The notes under the pieces are model-generated. The model had not been told where the DNA came from, did not search any database, and was given only the letters and a program-made list of their open reading frames with translations. The translations under genes were made by a program, and so were the position numbers. From Pseudomonadales bacterium (GTDB lineage Bacteria > Pseudomonadota > Gammaproteobacteria > Pseudomonadales > UBA7239), in the NCBI GenBank assembly GCA_020443005.1, contig JAGRJA010000308.1, positions 1 to 9,845 on the forward strand: DNA of 9,845 nucleotides, given 5' to 3'. Positions 1 through 7,872 of the stretch are shown piece after piece. Numbering within the stretch: position 1 is the first letter of the stretch; each line of letters opens with the position of its first letter.

Positions 1-290
1 ATTACCTGTGCGCCAATATCGGTATTGGGTTTGAGCAGAATCGGGTTCATGTCGGTGTGCGCATCCAAACGACAGGCCTGCGCCTGTACTGCCTGAGCGC
101 GGCCTATCTCACCGCCATCCACTGTTACCGCGCTGTTCAAGGCCATGTTTTGCGGCTTGAAGGGCGCAATCGACATACCGCGATTCACCAACAAGCGACA
201 GAAGCCTGCCACCAGCGTGCTTTTACCCGCATCGGAGGTAGTGCCCTGCACCATCAGTGCCTTGTGTTTTTGTGCCGGTTTTACGCTCAC
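1..290 (-). CDS. cobQ: Cobyric acid synthase CobQ/CbiP, N-terminal part (cut by left window edge)
   Basis: CobQ is a cytoplasmic, ATP- and glutamine-dependent amidase that amidates side chains of adenosylcobyrinic acid diamide to give cobyric acid in cobalamin synthesis. About 96 N-terminal residues are visible. They include the nucleotide-binding stretch MVQGTTSDAGKST (residues 13-25 from the GTG), then PFKPQNMALNSAVT (43-56), GGEIGRAQAVQAQA (59-72) and HTDMNPILLKPNTD (78-91), all hallmarks of the family's N-terminal ATPase domain. The glutamine amidotransferase half lies outside the window. I chose the GTG at 290 because it overlaps the tex stop as GTGA and has AAGGG nine bases upstream (300-304). 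The ATG at 254 (also preceded by AAGG) would start directly at MVQGTTSD and is a real alternative. No cobalamin riboswitch is visible upstream, so expression probably depends on tex transcription. Family call is firm; the start is less so. Confidence 0.93.
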   Translation of the reverse strand, partial: MSVKPAQKHKALMVQGTTSDAGKSTLVAGFCRLLVNRGMSIAPFKPQNMALNSAVTVDGGEIGRAQAVQAQACRLDAHTDMNPILLKPNTDIGAQV

Positions 291-2623
291 AAACGGCCGC
301 CCTTGCGGTTTTTCGCAGTATCAAACAATTGCGCAAAGGTACCCTTGGCGGGTGCAGATGTCGATGCTGGCTTGCTTGCCGAATGAGGCCTGGCCGCGCT
401 TTTTTTGCGTTCGGCACCCTGAGGCTTGCCCACAACGCGCTTGCTTTTTGAGGCTGGTTCGTCGCCCATACGCATGGAGAGCGCAATACGCTTCCTGTCA
501 GCGTCCACTTCCATGACCTTCACCTTGACGATATCACCTGCTTTCACCACATCGCGTGGGTCTTTGACGAAAGTATCGGCCAAAGCCGAGATGTGCACCA
601 GGCCATCCTGATGCACCCCCACATCCACAAAAGCACCGAAGTTGGTGACATTGGTCACTGTGCCTTCCAGCACCATGCCTTCTTTCAGGTCGGCTATTTT
701 TTCCACCCCTTCCTGAAAGCTGGCGGTTTTGAATTCGGGGCGCGGGTCACGGCCGGGTTTTTCGAGCTCTTTGAGAATATCCGTTACCGTTGGCAGGCCA
801 AACTGCTCTGTGACGAAATCACGCGGCTGCAAGCTGCGCACAAAAGCGCTGTTGCCCACCAACTTTTCCAACGGCATGCCTTTTATCTCTGCCATGCGTT
901 CAACCAGTGCGTAGGCTTCGGGGTGAACAGAGGACGCATCCAGCGGGTTATCGCCTTTAACGATACGCAAGAAGCCAGCGGCTTGCTCAAAGGTTTTATC
1001 GCCAAAACGACTGACTTTTTTCAGTTGTTCGCGGTTTGAAAACGAACCGTTGGCATCGCGGAAATCGACAATATTGGCGGCCAGCGTCTGGTTAAGGCCA
1101 GACACCTTGGCCAGCAGCGGTACCGAGGCTGTGTTCACATCTACCCCGACCGCATTGACACAATCCTCAACCACTGCATCGAGTGTGCGCGATAGCTGCA
1201 CCTGCGATACATCGTGCTGGTACTGGCCTACACCGATGGATTTGGGTTCGATCTTGACCAGCTCGGCAAGCGGGTCCTGCAAGCGGCGTGCAATCGAAAC
1301 TGCACCGCGAATGGTGACATCAAGATCGGGAAATTCTTTTGCCGCAAACTCGGAGGCCGAATAAACAGAAGCACCCGCCTCATTCACTACCACTTTTCTC
1401 AAACCCAGTTCCGGGTGCGACTTGATGATATCGCCAACGAAGCGCTCTGTTTCCCGCGAGGCCGTGCCGTTGCCAATACTGATCAGTTCAACCCCGTGTT
1501 TGCGACACAGACCAACTACCACTTTGGCTGCCTCTGCCTGCTTGTTTTGCGGGGGATTGGGGAAGATAGCCGCATGATCGAGCACCTTTCCGGTTGCATC
1601 TATCACGGCCACTTTCACTCCGGTACGCAAACCCGGGTCGAGCCCCATGGTAGCTTTTTGCCCCGCCGGTGCTGCCAACAACAAATCCTTCAGATTAAGA
1701 CCGAACACCTTGATGGCCTCGGCCTCGGCCGCTTCGCGCACCTGACCCATCAGGTCTGTTTCCAGATGAGTTAACAGTTTTACCCGCCATGTCCAGCGCA
1801 CCACTTCGGCCAGCCAGTCATCGGCAGCACGCCCCTGATGTTTGATGTGCCAATGGTTTGCCACGGCCTGTTCGCAAGGGTGAATTTTCTGATCCGCTTC
1901 ATCAGGCAGTTTGATGGCCAGCTGCAGCACACCTTCATTACGACCACGAAACAGCGCCAGCGCACGATGCGAGGGGATTTTTTTCAGCGCTTCGCTGAAG
2001 TCAAAATAGTCACGGAATTTTTCGCCTTCCTTTTCCTTGCCTTCAGACACTTTTGATACCAGCAAACCCTCCTGCCACAAACGCTCGCGCAAATCACCGA
2101 GCAAGACCGCGTCTTCACTGAAGCGCTCCATCAGAATCTGCTTGGCGCCATCCAGCACTGCCTTGCTGTCGGCAAAACCTTTTTCAGCATCAATATAGGC
2201 AGCGGCCAATACATCAGGTTGTTGATCCGGGTTGGCAAGCAAGCTGTCCGCCAGTGGCTCAATGCCAGCCTCTCGCGCAATTTGTGCTTTTGTGCGACGC
2301 TTTTGCTTGTAAGGCAGGTAAAGATCTTCGAGCTGGTTCTTGGTTTCGGCGACCAGAATCCGTTGTTCCAGTTCGGGCGTAAGCTTGTTCTGTTCGGCGA
2401 TCAGCTTGAGAATACTGTTGCGTCGCTCATCCAGCTCGCGCAAATAACGCAAGCGGTCTTCAAGTTGTCGCATCTGGGTATCATCCAGTCCGCCGGTCGC
2501 CTCTTTACGGTAACGAGCGATGAAGGGCACGGTCGCGCCTTCATCCAGCAGGGTAATCGCCGCCTCTATCTGGCCTGGTTTGACATTCAGCTCATCAGCT
2601 ATGCGGTTAACAATGGGTTTCAT
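287..2623 (-). CDS. tex: Tex family S1 RNA-binding transcription accessory protein
   Basis: Tex (YhgF in E. coli) is a cytoplasmic nucleic-acid-binding protein related to eukaryotic Spt6 and linked to transcription and stress tolerance; its exact bacterial role is still loosely defined. The product is 778 residues, the usual family length. Visible parts in order: a helical N-terminal region (about 1-320), a YqgF/RNase H-like domain opening with MGLDPGLRTG at 326, a helix-hairpin-helix region around 490-560 (DVNTASVPLLAKVSGL onward), and a complete S1 domain at about 649-717 with GTVTNVTNFGAFVDVG and DGLVHIS. A basic Lys/Ala/Ser-rich tail closes the protein. The frame stays open 25 codons upstream, but the Met at 2623 (MKPIVNRIADELN) matches the family's start and has AGGAAG seven bases before it. 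The stop overlaps the cobQ start by four bases. It is divergent from the efflux operon. Confidence 0.97.
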   Translation of the reverse strand: MKPIVNRIADELNVKPGQIEAAITLLDEGATVPFIARYRKEATGGLDDTQMRQLEDRLRYLRELDERRNSILKLIAEQNKLTPELEQRILVAETKNQLEDLYLPYKQKRRTKAQIAREAGIEPLADSLLANPDQQPDVLAAAYIDAEKGFADSKAVLDGAKQILMERFSEDAVLLGDLRERLWQEGLLVSKVSEGKEKEGEKFRDYFDFSEALKKIPSHRALALFRGRNEGVLQLAIKLPDEADQKIHPCEQAVANHWHIKHQGRAADDWLAEVVRWTWRVKLLTHLETDLMGQVREAAEAEAIKVFGLNLKDLLLAAPAGQKATMGLDPGLRTGVKVAVIDATGKVLDHAAIFPNPPQNKQAEAAKVVVGLCRKHGVELISIGNGTASRETERFVGDIIKSHPELGLRKVVVNEAGASVYSASEFAAKEFPDLDVTIRGAVSIARRLQDPLAELVKIEPKSIGVGQYQHDVSQVQLSRTLDAVVEDCVNAVGVDVNTASVPLLAKVSGLNQTLAANIVDFRDANGSFSNREQLKKVSRFGDKTFEQAAGFLRIVKGDNPLDASSVHPEAYALVERMAEIKGMPLEKLVGNSAFVRSLQPRDFVTEQFGLPTVTDILKELEKPGRDPRPEFKTASFQEGVEKIADLKEGMVLEGTVTNVTNFGAFVDVGVHQDGLVHISALADTFVKDPRDVVKAGDIVKVKVMEVDADRKRIALSMRMGDEPASKSKRVVGKPQGAERKKSAARPHSASKPASTSAPAKGTFAQLFDTAKNRKGGRL

Positions 2624-2630
2624 TGGATAA

Positions 2631-2636
2631 CTTCCT
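2631..2636 (-). promoter_or_regulatory. Ribosome binding site of tex
   Basis: AGGAAG on the minus strand, seven bases before the ATG at 2623. It favours this start over the in-frame Met 25 codons further upstream. Confidence 0.7.
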
Positions 2637-2653
2637 GAAATCAAAAAACGCGG

Positions 2654-2664
2654 CGCATTATGCG
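2654..2664. repeat. Short perfect palindrome CGCAT-T-ATGCG
   Basis: An 11-base inverted repeat with a one-base centre, about 30 bases upstream of the tex start. It covers the candidate tex -10 hexamer, so it could be an operator, but at this length it could equally be chance. Confidence 0.3.
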
Positions 2665-2683
2665 TGAATCCCGAATGGTACAA
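2657..2683 (-). promoter_or_regulatory. Weak candidate sigma-70 promoter for tex
   Basis: On the minus strand, TTGTAC (2683-2678) is followed after 15 bases by CATAAT (2662-2657), about 34 bases before the tex start. The spacer is short; using CTGTTG (2686-2681) as the -35 instead gives 18 bases. Both are imperfect matches. No comparably good promoter was found on the plus strand for the efflux operon within 2624-2798. Confidence 0.3.
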
Positions 2684-2765
2684 CAGCCCCGAAGCCATTA
2701 ACTTTGCCGGGAAAACGACCGTTCAGGGAGCAGCCGCATTCGACGGGCTGGTTTCTCGGGCGCTG

Positions 2766-2781
2766 CAAACAAGACAAACAA
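2766..2781 (+). repeat. Direct repeat CAAACAA x2 upstream of the efflux operon
   Basis: Two exact copies of CAAACAA (2766-2772 and 2775-2781) with a nine-base period, ending 17 bases before the adaptor start codon and just before its ribosome binding site. It could be a regulator site or act in the leader mRNA; no known operator was recognised. Confidence 0.35.
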
Positions 2782-2787
2782 CCTGCC

Positions 2788-2792
2788 AAGGG
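2788..2792 (+). promoter_or_regulatory. Ribosome binding site of the efflux adaptor gene
   Basis: AAGGG, six bases before the ATG at 2799. It supports this start over a Met 45 codons upstream in the same frame (2664). Confidence 0.65.
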
Positions 2793-2798
2793 TTTTAT

Positions 2799-4022
2799 AT
2801 GAGCATTGGGTTAGAAGAAAACGGGCAACAACCGGGTGGCGCCAGCTTCGGCGGCCTGGTTGTTCTGATCATCGGCATTGCGCTGGCGATACTGCTATGG
2901 GTGACTCGACCTGTTGCAGTACCGGAGGCACCGCAGGAGGAAATCAGACCGGAGGTTTTATTTTCCCTTGCCGAACCTGAAACCGTCACTCTGCAAGTGG
3001 AAACTCAGGGAACAGTCCAGCCCCGCCACCAGATTGATATTGTTGCGCAGGTGGGCGGTGAAATCATTGCCGTGAGCCCCTGGTTTGCCGACGGGGGGTT
3101 TTTCAGCAAGGATGATGTGCTTGTACAAATCGAGCCGGCTGACTATGAAATCGCCGTTGTGCAGGCGCGTTCGCGGGTTGCGGAAGCCAAACAGTTGCTG
3201 GCAACAGAAAAGGGACGCGCCCGTCAGGCAAAACGCGAATGGCGTGATCTGGGTAACGAAGAAGCCAATGCCCTGTTTTTGAGAAAGCCCCAGGTTGCCA
3301 GTGCAGAAGCAGCGCTCAGGGCAGCGGAAGCCTCTCTCGAGCAGGCGCAACTGAATCTCGAACGCACCCGAATCAAGGCACCTTTTGATGGCCGCATCCG
3401 TTCCACTCAGGTTGACCGCGGCCAGTTTGTTGCTCCCGGTACCCCGGTCGCAAGGATTTACTCCTCGGACAAGGTGGAAATCCGCCTGCCGCTCACCAAT
3501 CGACAGTTGCGGCTTGTCGAACTGCCCTACGGCTGGTCGCACGATTCCGCCATTCCCGCCCCTGTTGTAACGCTTAATGCAACACTCGGCAATCGCCAGT
3601 TTGAATGGCAGGGCACGCTGGTGCGAACCGATGCCAGTATCGATGTAGCCAGTCGCGTGGTCTACGCTGTCGCAGAAGTGAGCGACCCTTTCATGCTCAC
3701 CGAAGACCTCACCCGTGTTCCGCTTTCCATCGGCCTGTTCGTCAATGCAAAAATTACCGGGCGCTCCATTGACCAGGTATTAACCCTGCCCAGAGATGCG
3801 CTGTACGATAATCATTACATCTATCGCCTGGATCAAGATAACCGCCTGCAGCGGGTAGATGTAGAAATACTGCAAGCCAACCCGGATCATGTGCTCGTTC
3901 GCAGCGATATACAGCGCGGTGACCGACTGGTCGTGTCTCATGTGCAATACGCCAGCGAGGGGCTTGAAGTCACACCCTTACCAGACACCCGACAATCTGC
4001 GCATGAGGCTGACTCACTGTGA
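2799..4022 (+). CDS. RND efflux periplasmic adaptor (membrane fusion protein, HlyD/AcrA type)
   Basis: This 407-residue protein is the periplasmic adaptor that would bridge an RND permease and an outer-membrane channel. A single hydrophobic anchor sits at about 18-35 (FGGLVVLIIGIALAILLW) with no lipobox, so it is probably held by an uncleaved N-terminal helix rather than a lipid. Next come the first lipoyl half (about 75-115), a helical hairpin rich in Ala, Glu and Arg (about 118-190), the second lipoyl half with the classic LERTRIKAPFDGRI (187-200) and GQFVAPGTPVARI, a beta-barrel region (about 225-320), and a membrane-proximal region (about 325-395, from LTLPRDALY). The ATG at 2799 was chosen because the ribosome binding site and membrane anchor fit it; the upstream in-frame extension looks non-coding. 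Its TGA overlaps the permease GTG by four bases. No outer-membrane channel gene lies nearby. The substrate cannot be read from sequence. Confidence 0.95.
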   Translation: MSIGLEENGQQPGGASFGGLVVLIIGIALAILLWVTRPVAVPEAPQEEIRPEVLFSLAEPETVTLQVETQGTVQPRHQIDIVAQVGGEIIAVSPWFADGGFFSKDDVLVQIEPADYEIAVVQARSRVAEAKQLLATEKGRARQAKREWRDLGNEEANALFLRKPQVASAEAALRAAEASLEQAQLNLERTRIKAPFDGRIRSTQVDRGQFVAPGTPVARIYSSDKVEIRLPLTNRQLRLVELPYGWSHDSAIPAPVVTLNATLGNRQFEWQGTLVRTDASIDVASRVVYAVAEVSDPFMLTEDLTRVPLSIGLFVNAKITGRSIDQVLTLPRDALYDNHYIYRLDQDNRLQRVDVEILQANPDHVLVRSDIQRGDRLVVSHVQYASEGLEVTPLPDTRQSAHEADSL

Positions 4023-7000
4023 GCAAGATCATAAAATGGTTTTGCGAGACGCCAGTGGCTGCCAACCTGCTGATGATTATTATTCTGATTGGCGGTCTGC
4101 TTGGCATGAAACTGCTGGACAAGGAGGTTTTCCCGTCCATTCCGCTGGAAGCAGTAACCGTCACAATGGTTTACCCCGGCGCCGGCCCCCAGGAAGTTGA
4201 ACAACAAATCTGTGTACGCATTGAAGAGGCTGTGCACAATCTCGATGGCATCAAGCAAATCAATTCCAGCGCACGCCAGAATGTTTGTGTCGTGCGCATC
4301 GAGGCCATTACCGGGCACGATACCCAACAGTTGCTGAATGAAGTCAAGGGCGAGATAGACTCGATCAATACCTTTCCCTCCCAGGCAGAACGCCCCGTCA
4401 TCAAGCAGGATCAGTTCCGTATACAGGTCATGGGTATCGCCATTTCCGGCGATGTACGGGAAGCTGAACTGAAAGCCTACACTGAAAAAATTCGCGATGA
4501 AGTCGCATTGCTGCCCAGTGTATCGCTTGTTGAAATCAGTGCGACGCGACCGGCAGAACTCTCCATCGAGCTTTCGGAAATGGATCTGCGCCGCTACAAC
4601 CTCGATTTTGACGATGTTGTTCGGGCCGTACAAAGCACATCCATCAACCTGCCTGCCGGAGAAATTCGCTCTGAGAATGGGGACATACAAATCCAGACAC
4701 GCGGTCAGGCCTATACCCGGGAAGATTTCGAAAATATCGTCTTGTTGAGCACACTGGACGGCACCCGCATAAGGCTGGGCGATGTGGCCACTGTTCGCGA
4801 CGCCTTTCAGGAGCAGAGTGTCGAATCCCGCTTTAATGGCAAGAACGCGATGTTTCTGCGGGTTTATATCACCAACAAACCCAATGTGCTGGTAACCACC
4901 AAAGTTGTAAAGGCGTATCTCAAGGAGCTCCAACCCAAATTGCCGCCCGGCATTGATGTCACCATGTGGATGGATGTATCGGTGTTATTCAACGGGCGCA
5001 TGAACACCCTTTTAACCAATGGCTTTCAGGGGCTTGTGCTGGTTTTCATCGTGCTGGTGCTCTTCCTTCGCCCACTGCTGGCCTTCTGGGTTTGTGCAGG
5101 CATCGCCGTGTCTTTTATGGGAACCCTGTTTATTCTGCCCCTGACCGGTGTCAGCCTTAACATGATTGCGCTGTTTGCCTTCATGCTCATTCTCGGTATT
5201 GTTGTCGATGATGCCATCATCGTCGGTGAGGCCATCTACAGCAGCCAACAACGCGGGTACACCGGCGTATTGCATGCAGGGCGGGCTGCAGCTCGCGTTG
5301 CCAGACCGGTCCTGTTTGCGGTAATCAGCAGCATGTTTGCCTTTGCACCCGGTTATTTCATGCCCGGCACCAATGCCAAGATGGGGCTGCCAATACCGAC
5401 CATCGTCATTCTGACCTTGTTTTTTTCACTACTGGAGTCACTGCTGATTCTGCCGGCGCATCTGGCCACCATGCCACCGGAAAAACCACCGGTTTCAGCC
5501 GCAGGCCACGCCCTGAAAAAAACGCGCGATTTCTTTTCTAACGGGCTGGAGGCTTTTGTTTTCAAACTCTATATGCCCCTGCTCAAAAAATCACTGGCGC
5601 GCAACACGACCACCATCGCCTTTTTCTTCTGCTGCTTTATGCTGGCTGTGGTTTACTACATGAGCGGCCGACTGCCGACAGCGTTCGCGCCCAATGTGCC
5701 CTCCGATTTCATTATGGCGACCGTTGAGCTGCCTGAAGGCGGTCCGTTCAGCGACTCCCTCTCAGTAGCCAGAAAACTGGAAAATGCCGCCCACAAACTG
5801 AAGGATAACCCCGAACTCACCGGCGCCGAACCCGATGCACCGCTGATCAAAAACCTGCTGACAAAGACCATCGACAACACCATAACCCAGGTCATCGAGC
5901 TCGAAGGCTCAGAAAAACGCAATGTCAGTGCAGAAAAACTCGCCAATGTCTGGCGTGAATCGGTGGGCCCGCTTCCCAATATCGAGTCCTTTGAAATCAA
6001 TTACACCCTCAACGACGCCGGCAAGGATATAAAATGGCGCCTGACTGCCGATAACTTCGATGATCTTCAGAAAGCTTCGGAAATCGTCAAGGACGAGCTT
6101 TCCCGCTACCCTGGTGTTTACGCGATCAGCGACACGCTGCAACACACCCAGCCCGAAATCGAAATCAGGCTGCTACCCTACGCCAACAACCTCGGCATCA
6201 CCCTTTACGATGTTGCGCGACAGGTTCGCCAGGGTTTTTACGGGGAAGAGGCGCAACGCATCCCTCGTGACAAGGACGATGTCAAGGTCATGATTCGTTA
6301 TTCCCAGAGCGAGCGGCACTCACTCGACCATTTCAACGATATTCGCATCCGCACCCCGGATGGCCGCGAAGTACCTTTTGAAGCCGTTGCTGAAGCCGTC
6401 TATGTCCCCGGTTTCAATGCTATCAACCGCGTCGACAGAAAGCGCACTTCGCTGATTGAAGCCGATGTCATTGCCTCTATTAACGATGCCGACAAGATCA
6501 CCAAAGCTGCTTTTGAAAACAAACTGCCGGAATGGAAGAAACAATTCCCCGGTTTCGATATAAAGGTCGATGGTGCCCAACAGGAGCAAAGCGATTTTCA
6601 ACATGCAATGGTTGTTGCCTGGGTTGTCACCCTTTTGGCGATTTATGCCTTGATGGCCCTGCCCTTTCACTCCTACTGGCAGCCTTTCATTATTCTCACT
6701 GCCGTGCCTTTCGGCTTTGTCGGCAGCATGGTCGGCCATATTGTGTTCCACAAGGAAATCAGCATCTTTTCCATGATGGGCATTACCGCCGCTGCCGGCG
6801 TTGTCGTCAATGACAACCTTGTTCTGATTGACAGGATTAACGAACTGCGTGAACGGGGGCTGGCTATTCTCGATGCCGTCACACAGGGCGCTTCAGATCG
6901 CTTTCGACCAATTATACTGACATCACTGACCACATTTATTGGCCTGATACCTATCATGTTCGAGAAAAGCACACAGGCACAATTCCTGATCCCGATGGTT

Positions 7001-7150
7001 ATCTCACTCTCCTTTGCGGTTTTACTGGCCACTACCGTGACGCTGATTCTCGTTCCCTGCCTGTATTTACTCGGAGAAAATGCCAAAACGGCAATGGGCA
7101 TAAAACCAGCTCACGAGGAATTCTATTCCCTGGAGGGTGACGACCTGTGA
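4019..7150 (+). CDS. RND family efflux permease (AcrB-like inner-membrane transporter)
   Basis: This 1043-residue protein has full AcrB-type length and would be a proton-driven inner-membrane pump, by analogy a trimer. TM1 is at about 13-31, followed by a large periplasmic loop. TM2-TM6 lie at about 335-485, TM7 at about 537-556, then a second periplasmic loop, with TM8-TM12 at about 863-1020. The proton-relay aspartates of TM4 are present as D397-D398 in GIVVDDAIIVGE. In TM10, where AcrB has Lys940-Asn, this protein has N931-D932 (GVVVNDNLVLID), a pattern also found in other RND branches. Two cysteines, C65 and C90, fall in the first periplasmic porter subdomain. The GTG at 4019 is preceded by GAGG ten bases upstream; the next Met (residue 19) would cut into TM1. 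It overlaps the adaptor before it and the DUF805 gene after it by GTGA. Substrate unknown; the VVND-type branch is diverse. Confidence 0.96.
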   Translation: MSKIIKWFCETPVAANLLMIIILIGGLLGMKLLDKEVFPSIPLEAVTVTMVYPGAGPQEVEQQICVRIEEAVHNLDGIKQINSSARQNVCVVRIEAITGHDTQQLLNEVKGEIDSINTFPSQAERPVIKQDQFRIQVMGIAISGDVREAELKAYTEKIRDEVALLPSVSLVEISATRPAELSIELSEMDLRRYNLDFDDVVRAVQSTSINLPAGEIRSENGDIQIQTRGQAYTREDFENIVLLSTLDGTRIRLGDVATVRDAFQEQSVESRFNGKNAMFLRVYITNKPNVLVTTKVVKAYLKELQPKLPPGIDVTMWMDVSVLFNGRMNTLLTNGFQGLVLVFIVLVLFLRPLLAFWVCAGIAVSFMGTLFILPLTGVSLNMIALFAFMLILGIVVDDAIIVGEAIYSSQQRGYTGVLHAGRAAARVARPVLFAVISSMFAFAPGYFMPGTNAKMGLPIPTIVILTLFFSLLESLLILPAHLATMPPEKPPVSAAGHALKKTRDFFSNGLEAFVFKLYMPLLKKSLARNTTTIAFFFCCFMLAVVYYMSGRLPTAFAPNVPSDFIMATVELPEGGPFSDSLSVARKLENAAHKLKDNPELTGAEPDAPLIKNLLTKTIDNTITQVIELEGSEKRNVSAEKLANVWRESVGPLPNIESFEINYTLNDAGKDIKWRLTADNFDDLQKASEIVKDELSRYPGVYAISDTLQHTQPEIEIRLLPYANNLGITLYDVARQVRQGFYGEEAQRIPRDKDDVKVMIRYSQSERHSLDHFNDIRIRTPDGREVPFEAVAEAVYVPGFNAINRVDRKRTSLIEADVIASINDADKITKAAFENKLPEWKKQFPGFDIKVDGAQQEQSDFQHAMVVAWVVTLLAIYALMALPFHSYWQPFIILTAVPFGFVGSMVGHIVFHKEISIFSMMGITAAAGVVVNDNLVLIDRINELRERGLAILDAVTQGASDRFRPIILTSLTTFIGLIPIMFEKSTQAQFLIPMVISLSFAVLLATTVTLILVPCLYLLGENAKTAMGIKPAHEEFYSLEGDDL
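7132..7136 (+). promoter_or_regulatory. Strong ribosome binding site for the DUF805 gene, inside the permease 3' end
   Basis: GGAGG lies ten bases before the GTG at 7147. It supports that GTG as the start; the nearby ATG at 7151 is in another frame and stops after two codons. Confidence 0.7.
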
Positions 7151-7872
7151 ATGGCTTGAACTGGTTACTCCTGTCGTGGAAAGGGCGCCTCGGGCGCAAG
7201 GATTACTGGCTGGCATCACTGATGATTGTCGTCGGTTCGCTGGCGCCAACCCTGTTACGACTGGTGAACATCAAGGTATTTGAAATCATTGATCCGCAGT
7301 TATGGTTTCAGAGCTACTTTCTTGTGATGCTGGGCCCATTACTTTCACTGCAGGTCAAGCGCTGGCACGATCGCGACAAGCCTGCCTGGTACCTGCTCCT
7401 CAACCTGGTACCTGTAATCGGCAGTATCTGGGTTTTCATTGCCACCTATTGCATGCCGGGCGACAAGGATGAAAACCGCTATGGCAAGAACCCTGCACCC
7501 GATGTCATTGAGGATGATATTGTCTACAGTATCAACACGGCGCTGAAACTCATCGACCCCTATGTCGAAAAACGCCTGCCCTTTGCCCTGTCACTTCAAA
7601 ACCAGCTGGAATGGTGCCGCCTGACTCTCACCGGCTTTTCACCACCGCCGCCATCAGGCCCACTGAACCTCGCAGAAATTGCCCGCAACACATTTGATCA
7701 ATGGCAAAAGCAGGAAGCACTGGTCGAGCATCTCAACAAGGTTCAAACAGCAATGAAGGATGTCGTGCTGCAAGCGTTCATCGCCAGCCAGCAGTCGCCT
7801 GTAAACACGGTCAGTGCGAGCGAAAACCCCGAACAAACCGCAACAGCTGAAGCAACAGGAACCCTATTATGA
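7147..7872 (+). CDS. DUF805 membrane protein with an unusual C-terminal extension
   Basis: Residues 1-118 fit the DUF805 (YhaH/YhaI-like) family of small inner-membrane proteins of unknown function. The family's opening appears as KGRLGRKDYW (12-21), its central motif as VKRWHDRDKPAWYLL (70-84), and its closing motif as PGDKDENRYGKNP (104-116). Hydrophobic segments lie at about 22-40, 52-68 and 81-101. Residues 119-241 are extra: a soluble, mostly helical-looking stretch with a PPPPSGP turn (166-172) and a Gln/Ala/Thr-rich end. I do not recognise this part. Most DUF805 proteins I know end soon after the closing motif, at about 110-150 residues, so this one is roughly twice as long. It begins with GTG overlapping the permease stop and ends in an ATGA overlap with the thioesterase gene. 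That context suggests a role tied to the pump or the thioesterase, but no function can be assigned. Confidence 0.88.
   Translation: MNGLNWLLLSWKGRLGRKDYWLASLMIVVGSLAPTLLRLVNIKVFEIIDPQLWFQSYFLVMLGPLLSLQVKRWHDRDKPAWYLLLNLVPVIGSIWVFIATYCMPGDKDENRYGKNPAPDVIEDDIVYSINTALKLIDPYVEKRLPFALSLQNQLEWCRLTLTGFSPPPPSGPLNLAEIARNTFDQWQKQEALVEHLNKVQTAMKDVVLQAFIASQQSPVNTVSASENPEQTATAEATGTLL

Noticed and set aside
1..290. Plus-strand open frames at the left edge (57-386, 145-516)
   Set aside because: They are antisense to the clear CobQ N-terminal domain and to the tex 3' end.
1214..1774. 186-codon plus-strand open frame inside tex
   Set aside because: It is antisense to the conserved YqgF/HhH region of Tex and has an atypical Cys/His/Phe-rich composition.
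2624..2698. 25-residue N-terminal extension of Tex
   Set aside because: Tex proteins begin at the MKPIV-like position, which has AGGAAG seven bases upstream.
2731..2750. CAGCC/GGCTG hairpin upstream of the adaptor gene
   Set aside because: A five-base stem with a ten-base loop and no T-run or adjacent promoter; likely chance.
2664..2798. 45-residue N-terminal extension of the adaptor frame
   Set aside because: It would precede the membrane anchor with non-family sequence, no good ribosome binding site was seen at 2664, and the ATG at 2799 has one.
3938..4933. 331-codon open frame on the minus strand opposite the adaptor/permease junction
   Set aside because: It lies antisense to two clear RND genes with full family motifs, its translation shows no recognisable family, and it is explained by codon bias of the sense genes.
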